Assembly: GCA_017483425.1 (NCBI GenBank)
Contig: JAFUWM010000213.1
Coordinates: 1-33,519, forward strand
Origin: Lachnospiraceae bacterium
GTDB taxonomy: Bacteria > Bacillota > Clostridia > Lachnospirales > Lachnospiraceae
Direction of reading: 5' to 3'
DNA: 33,519 nt
Under the pieces are notes generated by a model. It was not told the origin of the DNA and made no database searches. It saw only the letters and a program-made list of their open reading frames with translations. Positions 6,751-14,419 of this stretch are shown piece after piece. The position numbers and the translations under genes were made by a program. Within the stretch, counting starts at the first letter, position 1. Every line of letters begins with the position of its first letter.

Positions 6751-7906
6751 TATTATTTCAGGATTTCTGGGAGCAGGAAAGACAACTCTTATAAAGAAGC
6801 TGATAGCCGAGTCTTTTGCCGGACAGAAAGTTGTGCTTATAGAGAATGAGTTCGGAGAGATCGGCATAGACGGAAGCTTCTTAAAGGAGGCAGGGATAGA
6901 GATCACAGAGATGAATTCGGGCTGCATCTGTTGCTCGCTTGTAGGTGATTTCAAGACAGCGCTTAAAAAGGTCATAGATCAGTATGCTCCGGACAGGATA
7001 GTCATAGAGCCGTCCGGTGTAGGCAAGCTCTCTGATGTGGCAAAAGCCGTGGAGAGAGTTAATGAGGATGAAGAGGCGGTTGTGATAAATTCGCTTGTGA
7101 CAGTAGTTGACGGCAAAAAGACAAAGATGTATATGAAGAATTTTGGTGAATTCTTCAATAATCAGGTAGAGTCCGCCGGCACCGTGATCATCTCGCGCTC
7201 ACAGGATATGACGCAGGAGAAGCTTGACGAGACGATGGCTCTTATAAGGGAGCATAATAAAGAAGCGGTCATAATCACAACTCCCTGGGATGATATAAAG
7301 GGAGATCAGATACTTGAAGCGATGGAGAAAGGGCACACTCTCGTTGATTCTCTTATCGAAGAGATGAAGAAGCTTCCCGATGAAGACGAGCATGAGCACC
7401 ACCATCACCATCATCACGACCATGACCATCATGATCACGAGGAGGAACACGAACATCACCACCACGATCATGAAGAAGGCCATGAGCACCATCATGAACA
7501 TCACGAGCATGAAGAGGAGCATGAGCATCACCACGATCATGAAGAAGAGCACGAACACCATCACCATGAGCATGATGAGCACGGTCATCACCACCATCAT
7601 CATCATGAGGGAGAGCTTGACGCGGATGATGTGTTCCAGAGCTGGGGCACGGAGACCGCTCATAAATTCGAAAAGGATGAGCTTGACGATATCCTGAAAA
7701 AGCTTGCGGATATAGATAGCAGGGAGTATGGCATGATACTCAGGGCAAAGGGCATGGTTCCCGATGCTTCCGGGCAGTGGCATGAGTTTGATCTCACTCC
7801 GGGCGAGTATGAAATACGCGAAAGCAGCGCTGATTACACGGGCAGGCTCTGTGTCATAGGCTCGGATCTTAAGGAAAAAGAAGTTGCGGAGTTATTTGGA
7901 ATCTGA
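6737..7906 (+). CDS. G3E (CobW/COG0523) GTPase with long His-rich metal-binding tract
   Basis: This 389-aa protein belongs to the CobW/COG0523 G3E GTPases, which act as metal chaperones, often for zinc or cobalt. It has Walker A GFLGAGKTT at 9-17, the NEFGEIGID switch region, the metal site CICC at residues 63-66, and IEPSGVGK near 97. A tract at about 219-290 contains about 44 His in 72 residues, nearly all the rest Asp or Glu, followed by a CobW C-terminal domain. Oddly, the usual NKxD guanine-specificity motif appears as SRSQD near residue 153. The gene overlaps engB by 14 bases and is followed by a second G3E-like gene after 8 bases. Metal identity is inferred only from family knowledge. 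Confidence 0.92.
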   Translation: MTKIDIISGFLGAGKTTLIKKLIAESFAGQKVVLIENEFGEIGIDGSFLKEAGIEITEMNSGCICCSLVGDFKTALKKVIDQYAPDRIVIEPSGVGKLSDVAKAVERVNEDEEAVVINSLVTVVDGKKTKMYMKNFGEFFNNQVESAGTVIISRSQDMTQEKLDETMALIREHNKEAVIITTPWDDIKGDQILEAMEKGHTLVDSLIEEMKKLPDEDEHEHHHHHHHDHDHHDHEEEHEHHHHDHEEGHEHHHEHHEHEEEHEHHHDHEEEHEHHHHEHDEHGHHHHHHHEGELDADDVFQSWGTETAHKFEKDELDDILKKLADIDSREYGMILRAKGMVPDASGQWHEFDLTPGEYEIRESSADYTGRLCVIGSDLKEKEVAELFGI

Positions 7907-7914
7907 AGCAGGAA

Positions 7915-8862
7915 ATGTTTGGTAAGAAAAAAGAGATACCTATATATCTGTTTACAGGATTTCTCGAGAGCGGCAAGACACAGTTTATAGCCGAGACCTT
8001 AAAAGACGGTCAGTTCAAAGACGGGAACAAAACGCTTTATATTATATGCGAAGAGGGTGTCGAAGAGATCCCGCAGAGAGTTCTGGATGATAATATGTTT
8101 GTTCCCTGTACGATAGAGAGTGAGGAGGACGTGTCTTTTGATACGTTTATGAAGCTCGATCTCGACTATGATCCTGACCGGGTCATGATAGAGTACAACG
8201 GGACGTGGGATCCGGATAAGGTCATCGAGGCGTTTCCCGAGAACTGGCTTCTCGCTGAGGGGATCTGTACCATAGACGCGACGACCTACCAGGATTATCT
8301 CGCTAATATGAAGCAGATGATGACAAGGCAGTTTACCTACGCGGATCTTGTTATATTCAACAGATGCGACTATTCACAGGATCTTCCGATGTTCAAGCGC
8401 ACGGTCAGGGCGCTGAACCGCAGATCACAGGTCGTATTCGAGATGAAGGACGGCACAATCAATAATAATGTAAAGGAAGAGCTTCCCTACGATATCAATT
8501 CGGATGTCATAGAGGTAGAGGATGATGACTACGGCATATGGTATATTGATGTGTTCGACAATCTCGATACTTACAAGGGTAAGACGGTAAGATTCAAGGG
8601 GGTCGTATATAAGCCGAAGAGAAGCAAGGATGATATATTCGTGCCGGGCAGGTTTGCCATGACCTGCTGTGCCGCGGACATACAGTTTGTGGGCTTTCCC
8701 TGCAAGTGGAAGGACGCGAAGGTATTAAAGGAAAAGACTCCGGTATATGTGACGGCAAAGATCGGCAGTACCGAGACGAATGAGGGAAGCGCGCCCGTTC
8801 TCTATGCAGATGCCGTGGAGATCACTGATCCCCCGGAGGAAGAGGTAGTATACTTCCAGTAA
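7915..8862 (+). CDS. G3E-like GTPase fused to a DUF1980 (YcgQ-type) C-terminal domain
   Basis: The N-terminal half of this 315-aa protein is a G3E-type P-loop domain with Walker A GFLESGKT at 15-22 and a NRCD guanine-specificity motif near 148-151. It lacks the CxCC metal motif; only single cysteines are present at the corresponding region. The C-terminal third (about 200-310) resembles the soluble domain of the TIGR03943/DUF1980 proteins (YcgQ), including GRFAMTCCAAD with Cys251-Cys252 and a further Cys at 263. In many bacteria DUF1980 proteins pair with the permease YcgR, and here the domain is joined to a GTPase instead. Its position right after the His-rich G3E gene suggests that the two proteins form a pair in metal handling. 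The DUF1980 match is from memory of the motif. Confidence 0.8.
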   Translation: MFGKKKEIPIYLFTGFLESGKTQFIAETLKDGQFKDGNKTLYIICEEGVEEIPQRVLDDNMFVPCTIESEEDVSFDTFMKLDLDYDPDRVMIEYNGTWDPDKVIEAFPENWLLAEGICTIDATTYQDYLANMKQMMTRQFTYADLVIFNRCDYSQDLPMFKRTVRALNRRSQVVFEMKDGTINNNVKEELPYDINSDVIEVEDDDYGIWYIDVFDNLDTYKGKTVRFKGVVYKPKRSKDDIFVPGRFAMTCCAADIQFVGFPCKWKDAKVLKEKTPVYVTAKIGSTETNEGSAPVLYADAVEITDPPEEEVVYFQ

Positions 8863-8870
8863 GCTGCCTG

Positions 8871-9554
8871 TCAGATAAAACCCCCGTCTATGGATATTAT
8901 CTGTCCGGTGAGATAGACCGGCATCTCAGAGAGGAGATAAACGGCCTCTGCGACTTCTTCAGGGGTACCCATGCGGCCGGCGGGGATCCTGTCTGTGAGG
9001 TCGGCTCGTTCTTCATCAGAAAAGTTTTTGTTCATATCGGTATCTATCACTCCGGGAGCCAGAGCGTTCACGGCTATGCCGGAGGGCGCCAGTTCTTTCG
9101 CGAGGGCTTTTGTAAAAGCATTTACTCCGCCCTTGGCGGCGGAATAAGCGGATTCGCAGGATGCGCCGTATAGACCCCACACTGATGAAATATTTATAAT
9201 TCGGCCGCTGTGCCGGGATATCATCTTCTTTGCCGCGAAATGCGAGGTATTATATATAGAAGAAAGATCCGTCCTTAATACGTCATTCCATTTCTCAGGG
9301 GTCATATCCTGTATCAGATCAAAACAGGCAATTCCTGCGTTGTTTACAAGCAGATCCACGGAATCCATGTCATTTATGACCTTTTCTATAAAGTCGTGAT
9401 CGCCGGTATCCCCGGTGTAATGTCTGCCTGGGAGACCGGACATAAGATCCGGATTGCTTTTGCATATGAGGAACAGCTCATATTCCTCCTTAAGCCTTTC
9501 GGCGACGGCGTATCCTATTCCTCTCGACGCGCCTGTTACAAGAGCTTTTTTCAT
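8871..9554 (-). CDS. Short-chain dehydrogenase/reductase (FabG-like)
   Basis: This 227-aa classical SDR carries the cofactor motif TGASRGIG (residues 7-14), NNAG at 71-74, and the catalytic Ser124, Tyr137 and Lys141. The C-terminal ITGQ/IDGG-type ending is that of 3-oxoacyl-ACP reductase FabG. It is slightly shorter than most FabG proteins and stands alone rather than in a fab operon, so a role in fatty-acid synthesis is not certain and the substrate is open. Start ATG 9554 has AGAGG on the minus strand 7 bases away. Its stop lies 8 bases from the end of the convergent G3E gene without a terminator. Confidence 0.9.
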   Translation of the reverse strand: MKKALVTGASRGIGYAVAERLKEEYELFLICKSNPDLMSGLPGRHYTGDTGDHDFIEKVINDMDSVDLLVNNAGIACFDLIQDMTPEKWNDVLRTDLSSIYNTSHFAAKKMISRHSGRIINISSVWGLYGASCESAYSAAKGGVNAFTKALAKELAPSGIAVNALAPGVIDTDMNKNFSDEERADLTDRIPAGRMGTPEEVAEAVYLLSEMPVYLTGQIISIDGGFI

Positions 9555-9598
9555 GTGAAAACCTCTTTTTTAAATTTTTGTTAACAATTATTGTTTTT

Positions 9599-9627
9599 GG
9601 TTTACCATATTTATAACGTTATGTCAA
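9599..9627 (-). promoter_or_regulatory. Promoter of the SDR gene
   Basis: On the minus strand TTGACA (9622-9627) is followed after 17 bp by TAAACC (9599-9604), with an extended TGG just before. It lies about 45 bp ahead of the start codon. Confidence 0.55.
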
Positions 9628-9662
9628 CACAAACCCCGATATATTGTGGTTTTATGGTAAAA

Positions 9663-9770
9663 TGTTACAAATATTAACTATTTGAAACCCTTTATTTTCG
9701 GGCATCAAGTAGTTGACAAGCATCTGTAATGGTGTTATATTCATGCACAGAATTTAACAATCTTGTAACA
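9663..9770. repeat. Inverted repeat flanking the NlpC/P60 promoter
   Basis: TGTTACAA at 9663-9670 and its exact complement TTGTAACA at 9763-9770 sit on either side of the promoter at 9714-9741. They could be operator half-sites or chance in an A/T-rich region. The repeats are seen; function is not shown. Confidence 0.35.
9714..9741 (+). promoter_or_regulatory. Strong sigma-A-type promoter of the NlpC/P60 gene
   Basis: The -35 TTGACA starts at 9713-9714 and the -10 TATATT is at 9736-9741 with a 17-bp spacer. The inferred transcript starts near 9748 and has a leader of about 88 nt before the ATG at 9836. Confidence 0.8.
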
Positions 9771-9835
9771 AAAGATAATTTGAAGTTCGAAATCGATTGA
9801 GCAGATTAGCTTAATGATATAATACGAGGTAATTA

Positions 9836-11419
9836 ATGAGAATAAGATTTACGAAGATAATATGCTCTGTACTTGTGGTGGCTGTGCTTACAGCGGGATC
9901 TACCACAGCGATGGCATCAGACGCGCTTTCTTCTGTTTTTCCTGCCGCGGGCAGTGCCAGAGCTCTTGGCGAGGGAGTTTCGGTCACAACGATCAAGGCT
10001 GATCAGATAAAAAGCAGCAGAGGAACAGATGAATCACAAAAAGCGGTTAAAGAGCTTACTACCGATGCTGTTGTAGAGTCGGTGCTTTCAAAAGCAGGTG
10101 ACAGCATTAATCTGTCGGCAAAGGCATATACTTCATCAAGTACGAGTTCAAAAGCAAGCGATTCATCAAGCGCAGCTTCTATTTCATACACATCCACCGG
10201 TGAGGATGAATCAGAGGAACCATCCACAATTACAAAAACAACATCAACCGAACCTGAGATATTGACGGTCGGCGGCGGCTCTACCGGATCTGCGGTTGAT
10301 GTCATGGCCATGACTCCCGTAGTATCAGCGGTATCAGAAAATGAAGGATCTGCTTCGGAGAATGAGGCTTCAGAGAGTGATTCGGACGATGAGGATGGAT
10401 CTGACGGGGAAGATGTATATGACGGCGAACTTGCCGATGTGTACACGGGAAGCGGTCATTCGGATGAGGACGAGGACTTTACGAATCTTGTCATAGCCCA
10501 GGTTGACGACTATGTAAATGTAAGGTCTGAAGCATCGGAGGAGAGCGAAATCGTAGGAAAACTGTATAATGAATCAGTCGGAGATCTCATCGAGGAGGAA
10601 GGCGACTGGTATAAGATAGAGTCCGGAAGCTGTACCGGTTATGTAAAGGCAGAGTACTGCGTTACGGGTGAAGAGGCTCAGGAGCTCGCCCAGAAGGTAG
10701 GTATAAGGCTTGCAAGAGTTACTACCACCACGCTTTATGTACGGAGTGAGCCTACCAGGGATTCAGAGGTTATAGGTATGGTACCTATAGAGGATGAACT
10801 GCAGGTTCTTACCGAGATGCCCGGATGGGTCAAGGTATCCATAGAGGAAGGTGACGGCTTCGTATCAGATGAGTATGTAAAGCTTCACACAGAGTTTGTC
10901 AGGGCAGAGTCAAAGGCTGAAGAGGAAGCAAGACTCAAGCGCGAAGAGGAAGCCAGAGAAGCTGCAAGAAAGGCTGCGGCAGAGGCTGAGAAGAAGTCAT
11001 CCTCAAAGAAGAAGTCAGCTTCTTCAGGTTCAGGATCCTCAGGCGGCTCTACGTATGTGGCATCCGGCTCGGGAACGGGATCTTCGGTTGCGAATTATGC
11101 ATTACAGTTTGTCGGAAACCCTTATGTATATGGCGGATCTTCTTTGACAAACGGTACAGACTGCTCAGGGTTTGTAATGAGCGTATACAGGAACTTCGGT
11201 GTATCGCTTCCTCACAGCTCCGGTGCTGACAGAAGCGTAGGATATGGCGTAAGCGGAGGTCTTGCAGCGGCACAGCCGGGAGATATAGTATGCTACTCAG
11301 GTCATGTGGGTATCTATATAGGCGGAGGCCAGATAGTACATGCTTCAACGGCGAGCACAGGTATCAAGGTGTCAAATGCTAACTACAGAAGCGTACTGGC
11401 AGTAAGAAGGGTATTCTAA
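9836..11419 (+). CDS. Secreted SH3b-NlpC/P60 cell-wall endopeptidase
   Basis: This 527-aa precursor begins with a signal peptide (basic residues, hydrophobic core, cleavage after about residue 27). A long Ser/Thr- and acidic-rich linker follows, then two bacterial SH3 domains (about 218-285 and 290-350) that bind cell-wall peptide, a short charged coiled-coil region (about 352-392), a Ser/Gly linker, and a C-terminal NlpC/P60 domain. The catalytic triad is visible: Cys443 in TDCSGF, His490 in GHVGIYIG, and His502 in IVHAS. It is a probable gamma-D-glutamyl-diaminopimelate endopeptidase that cuts peptidoglycan stems outside the membrane. It starts at ATG 9836 with GAGG upstream, and its own promoter and terminator make it monocistronic. 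Confidence 0.93.
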   Translation: MRIRFTKIICSVLVVAVLTAGSTTAMASDALSSVFPAAGSARALGEGVSVTTIKADQIKSSRGTDESQKAVKELTTDAVVESVLSKAGDSINLSAKAYTSSSTSSKASDSSSAASISYTSTGEDESEEPSTITKTTSTEPEILTVGGGSTGSAVDVMAMTPVVSAVSENEGSASENEASESDSDDEDGSDGEDVYDGELADVYTGSGHSDEDEDFTNLVIAQVDDYVNVRSEASEESEIVGKLYNESVGDLIEEEGDWYKIESGSCTGYVKAEYCVTGEEAQELAQKVGIRLARVTTTTLYVRSEPTRDSEVIGMVPIEDELQVLTEMPGWVKVSIEEGDGFVSDEYVKLHTEFVRAESKAEEEARLKREEEAREAARKAAAEAEKKSSSKKKSASSGSGSSGGSTYVASGSGTGSSVANYALQFVGNPYVYGGSSLTNGTDCSGFVMSVYRNFGVSLPHSSGADRSVGYGVSGGLAAAQPGDIVCYSGHVGIYIGGGQIVHASTASTGIKVSNANYRSVLAVRRVF

Positions 11420-11448
11420 CCGGAACAAGGCTGGAATAATGTTAAACC

Positions 11449-11478
11449 AGGGGATCGGGCAAGAGCCCGATCCCTTTA
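11449..11478 (+). terminator. Intrinsic terminator after NlpC/P60 gene
   Basis: GGGATCGGGC (11451-11460) pairs with GCCCGATCCC (11465-11474) around AAGA. It is followed by a short TTT and an A/T-rich stretch. The T-tract is weak but the stem is strong. Confidence 0.7.
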
Positions 11479-11481
11479 AAA

Positions 11482-11510
11482 TTGCAAATAAAATCTCTGT
11501 TTGTTATACT
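11482..11510 (+). promoter_or_regulatory. Promoter of hpf
   Basis: TTGCAA (11482-11487) and TATACT (11505-11510) have a 17-bp spacer, and an extended TGT precedes the -10. It lies 30 bp upstream of the hpf start. Confidence 0.75.
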
Positions 11511-11539
11511 AGATTCATATTGTATTAGGAGGAATCACC

Positions 11540-12067
11540 ATGAAATTTGTCATAGTTGGAAAAAACGTCGATGTGACTCCCAGTCTCAGAGCAAACGTAG
11601 AAGAGAAGATAGGTAAGCTGGAAAAATACTTTTCCCCTGATACGGAGGTGCATGTGACACTTTCCGTTGAGAAAGAGAGACACAAGATCGAGGTGACCAT
11701 TCCGGTCAAGGGAAGTATCATAAGGTCGGAGCAGGTAAGCAACGATATGTATATTTCCATAGACCTTGTCGAGGAGATCATAGAGAGACAGTTAAAGAAG
11801 TATAAGAATAAGATCATAGACAAGGAGCAGGCCTCAGAGTCTTTCAAGAGAGAATACATAGAGCGCGACTATCAGGATGAGGATGAGATAAAGATAGTAA
11901 GGACAAAGCAGTTTGATATGAAGCCTATGTATCCGGAGGATGCCTGCGTCCAGATGGAGCTTCTTGGCCATAGCTTCTATGTGTTTAATAATGCCGAGAC
12001 CGGCGCCGTGAATGTCGTTTATAAAAGAAAGGCCAATACCTACGGCTTGATAGAGCCTGAGATCTGA
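11540..12067 (+). CDS. hpf: Long-form ribosome hibernation promoting factor
   Basis: This 175-aa protein is a long HPF (YvyD/RaiA family), which dimerises 70S ribosomes into inactive 100S particles in stationary phase. The N-terminal HPF/YfiA domain (about 1-95) shows the VTPSLRANVEEKIGKLEKYF opening. A charged linker leads to the C-terminal dimerisation domain (about 118-175), with the KPMYPEDACVQMELLGHSFYVF segment. The length matches long HPFs of Firmicutes. It starts at ATG 11540 with AGGAGG, has its own promoter, and ends at a strong hairpin. Confidence 0.96.
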   Translation: MKFVIVGKNVDVTPSLRANVEEKIGKLEKYFSPDTEVHVTLSVEKERHKIEVTIPVKGSIIRSEQVSNDMYISIDLVEEIIERQLKKYKNKIIDKEQASESFKREYIERDYQDEDEIKIVRTKQFDMKPMYPEDACVQMELLGHSFYVFNNAETGAVNVVYKRKANTYGLIEPEI

Positions 12068-12079
12068 TATGGACAGAGG

Positions 12080-12110
12080 AACTGCCCGGGAAATCCCGGG
12101 CAGTTATTTT
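12080..12110 (+). terminator. Intrinsic terminator after hpf
   Basis: AACTGCCCGGG (12080-12090) pairs perfectly with CCCGGGCAGTT (12095-12105) around AAAT and is followed by ATTTT. The 11-bp GC-rich stem stops hpf transcription before the convergent 45-aa gene. Confidence 0.85.
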
Positions 12111-12115
12111 GAACA

Positions 12116-12253
12116 CTATTCTTTATCTTCTTTCTTAGGTTTATATCGCTCATCTCCGCTTTCTATATACAGCATAAAATCGTTTATCTGTTTTTCTGTC
12201 CATCCGGCTTCTCTTAAGCCAAGTATGAACCGGGTGTTTTCCTGCATATTCAT
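12116..12253 (-). CDS. Small hypothetical protein, 45 aa
   Basis: A 46-codon frame on the minus strand starts at ATG 12253 and stops at TAG 12116-12118. It has a very strong ribosome binding site, GGGAGG, a few bases upstream and a matching promoter (12293-12321). The product is charged and mostly helical, with a central LREAGWTEKQINDFMLYIESG pattern (here split over the helix-turn) and a Lys/Glu-rich tail; it has no signal peptide or membrane segment. I do not recognise the family. It faces away from the butyrate operon, whose promoter overlaps its own. A regulatory or adaptor role is only a guess. Confidence 0.75.
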   Translation of the reverse strand: MNMQENTRFILGLREAGWTEKQINDFMLYIESGDERYKPKKEDKE

Positions 12254-12292
12254 ACCGCACCTCCCTGCAGACTTTTTTGTACCTACTTACTA

Positions 12293-12321
12293 ATTATACA
12301 AGGAGACATTGAAAACAGCAA
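12293..12321 (-). promoter_or_regulatory. Promoter of the 45-aa gene
   Basis: On the minus strand TTGCTG (12316-12321) and a perfect TATAAT (12293-12298) are 17 bp apart, about 40 bp ahead of the start. Confidence 0.6.
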
Positions 12322-12337
12322 CCTCGTGTGATAAACT
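12309..12337 (+). promoter_or_regulatory. Promoter of the butyrate operon
   Basis: TTGAAA (12309-12314) and TAAACT (12332-12337) have a 17-bp spacer with an extended TGA before the -10. The minus-strand -35 of the 45-aa gene lies inside this spacer, so the two promoters overlap. Confidence 0.7.
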
Positions 12338-12386
12338 AATACGGCAAGTCTAAAAAAATCATGCATTATATTTAAGGAGGTATTGA

Positions 12387-13580
12387 ATGTCAAAAAAGAT
12401 CGTCTTGGCCGGTGCATGTCGTACTGCGATCGGCACAATGGGAGGTTCACTTTCAACCACACCCGCAGTTAAGCTGGGCTCACTTGTTATCAAAGAGGCT
12501 ATAGAGAGAGCAGGGGTTCCTGCCGACAAGGTAGACCATGTATATATGGGCTGCGTCATACAGGCAGGGCTTGGCCAGAATGTAGCGCGTCAGGCTTCTA
12601 TAGGCGCTAATCTTCCGATAGAGACACCTGCTGTTACTGTGAACGTGGTTTGCGGCTCAGGTCTTAATTCCGTGAATATGGCTGCGCAGATGATACAGGC
12701 AGGCGATGCGGATGTTGTTGTCGCAGGCGGTATGGAAAACATGTCAATGGCTCCTTTTGCCATCCCGAACGGCAGATACGGCTACAGGATGCTGAGACCC
12801 GATCAGAGCCAGGGCGCGCTGATGGATACGATGATAACCGATGCTCTTTGGGATGCTTTTAACGATTACCACATGATCACGACAGCGGATAATATCGCAA
12901 GGCAGTGGAAGCTTACCAGAGAAGAGCTTGACGAGTTTGCGCTTAAGAGTCAGCAGAAGGCATGCGAAGCGATCGAAAAAGGGTACTTCAAGGACGAGAT
13001 AGTTCCCGTAGAAATAAAGAAAAAGAAAGAAACCGTTGTATTTGATACAGATGAAGGCCCGAGGCAGGGTTCTACGATAGAGGGACTCGCAAAGCTCCGT
13101 CCTATCAATCCCGACGGCTTCGTAACCGCCGGAAACGCATCCGGAATAAATGACGGCGCGGCTGCGGTCGTCGTTATGACAGAGGAGAAGGCTAAAGAGC
13201 TCGGAGTGACACCTATGGCTGAGTTCGTGGCAGGCGCTCTTGCAGGCGTTGATCCTTCGATAATGGGCATCGGTCCCGTGGCAGCGACAAAGAAGGTTAT
13301 GGCAAAGACAGGCATGACGATAGACGATTTTGATATATATGAGGCAAACGAGGCATTTGCCGCACAGTCTGTAGCGGTGGGAAAGGATCTCGGATTTGAT
13401 CTGAGCAAGCTGAACCTTGCGGGCGGAGCCATAGCTCTCGGACATCCCGTAGGGGCATCCGGCGCACGTATACTTGTGACACTGCTTCACAATATGAAGC
13501 GTACAGGAGCAAAGACCGGTCTTGCTACGCTCTGCATCGGCGGCGGCATGGGTTGCGCTACAGTGGTTAAGGCTATTTAA
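12387..13580 (+). CDS. thl: Acetyl-CoA acetyltransferase (thiolase)
   Basis: The enzyme condenses two acetyl-CoA to acetoacetyl-CoA, the first step of the butyrate pathway, in the cytoplasm. The 397-aa protein is of normal length for a biosynthetic thiolase. The nucleophile Cys89 lies in VCGSGL, the ANEAFAAQ block is present, and the two other active-site residues are His353 in GHPVGASG and Cys383 in CIGGGMG. It starts at ATG 12387 with AAGGAGG upstream. It is the first gene of a six-gene operon (thl-crt-hbd-bcd-etfB-etfA) with gaps of only 11 to 33 bases. Confidence 0.97.
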   Translation: MSKKIVLAGACRTAIGTMGGSLSTTPAVKLGSLVIKEAIERAGVPADKVDHVYMGCVIQAGLGQNVARQASIGANLPIETPAVTVNVVCGSGLNSVNMAAQMIQAGDADVVVAGGMENMSMAPFAIPNGRYGYRMLRPDQSQGALMDTMITDALWDAFNDYHMITTADNIARQWKLTREELDEFALKSQQKACEAIEKGYFKDEIVPVEIKKKKETVVFDTDEGPRQGSTIEGLAKLRPINPDGFVTAGNASGINDGAAAVVVMTEEKAKELGVTPMAEFVAGALAGVDPSIMGIGPVAATKKVMAKTGMTIDDFDIYEANEAFAAQSVAVGKDLGFDLSKLNLAGGAIALGHPVGASGARILVTLLHNMKRTGAKTGLATLCIGGGMGCATVVKAI

Positions 13581-13591
13581 GGAGACAAACA

Positions 13592-14386
13592 ATGGGATTT
13601 GTAGATTACGAAGTAAAAGGCAATTATGCCGTTATCACGATCAACAGGGAAAAGGCATTAAATGCTCTGAATTCCGAAGTTCTTGAGGATCTGGACAAGG
13701 TGCTTGACGGGATAGACCTTGATACCGTAAGAGCAGTAGTTCTCACGGGCGCGGGAGAGAAATCCTTTGTCGCGGGCGCTGACATAGGAGAGATGAGCAC
13801 GCTTACAAAGGCCGAGGGAGAAGCCTTTGGCAAAAAGGGTAATGATATCTTCCGCAAGATCGAGACCTATCCTATACCGTTCATAGCTGCTATAAACGGC
13901 TTTGCTCTGGGCGGTGGCTGTGAGATCTCCATGAGCTGTGATATCAGGATCGCATCGGAGAATGCGGTATTCGGACAGCCTGAGGTGGGACTTGGCATCA
14001 CTCCCGGCTTCGGAGGCACACAGAGGCTCGCGCGCCTTGTCGGCCCCGGAATGGCAAAGCAGCTTATATATACGGCTCGCAATATCAAGGCTGACGAGGC
14101 TCTCCGCATAGGTCTTGTCAACGCGGTTTATCCGGCGGAGGAGCTTATGGGTGAAGCTGAGAAGCTTGCGGGTACGATCGCGGGCAATGCTCCCATAGCA
14201 GTCCGCGCCTGCAAAAAGGCGATAAATGAAGGCCTTGAGCTTCCGATGGATGAAGCTATCGCTCTTGAGGAGAAGCTTTTCGGCTCTTGCTTCGAGTCAG
14301 AGGATCAGAGGGAGGGCATGGCGAACTTCCTCAGGAAAAAGGATGATCCCGCCAAGGTTAAGCACGTAGATTTCAAAAACAAATAA
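13592..14386 (+). CDS. crt: 3-hydroxybutyryl-CoA dehydratase (crotonase)
   Basis: Crotonase dehydrates (S)-3-hydroxybutyryl-CoA to crotonyl-CoA. The 264-aa product has the CoA/oxyanion region GADIGEM and the NGFALGGGCE segment. The catalytic pair Glu111 and Glu131 is spaced 20 residues apart, as in the enoyl-CoA hydratase family. The C-terminal FLRKKDDP tail is usual. Start ATG 13592 has AAGGAG 8 bases upstream; it sits 11 bases after thl. The substrate is assigned from operon context. Confidence 0.96.
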   Translation: MGFVDYEVKGNYAVITINREKALNALNSEVLEDLDKVLDGIDLDTVRAVVLTGAGEKSFVAGADIGEMSTLTKAEGEAFGKKGNDIFRKIETYPIPFIAAINGFALGGGCEISMSCDIRIASENAVFGQPEVGLGITPGFGGTQRLARLVGPGMAKQLIYTARNIKADEALRIGLVNAVYPAEELMGEAEKLAGTIAGNAPIAVRACKKAINEGLELPMDEAIALEEKLFGSCFESEDQREGMANFLRKKDDPAKVKHVDFKNK

Positions 14387-14419
14387 AGAATATCAAGATA
14401 TATTTTTAAGGAGGTAAAA

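Noticed and set aside
7387..7613. His-rich coding repeat as a CRISPR-like or satellite array
   Set aside because: The repeats are irregular CAC/CAT/GAG/GAT codons in one open frame and encode a metal-binding tract.
7199..7783. A 194-codon minus-strand frame rich in Met, Val and Leu
   Set aside because: It is only the complement of the His-rich codons of the G3E gene; the apparent membrane character is an artefact.
9818..9823. TATAAT just before the NlpC/P60 gene
   Set aside because: A far better promoter (TTGACA-17-TATATT) lies upstream, and the boxes here have a 15-bp spacer and would give almost no leader.
12069..12293. A 74-codon plus-strand frame after hpf
   Set aside because: It begins just before and runs through the hpf terminator, has no ribosome binding site, and lies opposite the well-supported 45-aa gene.
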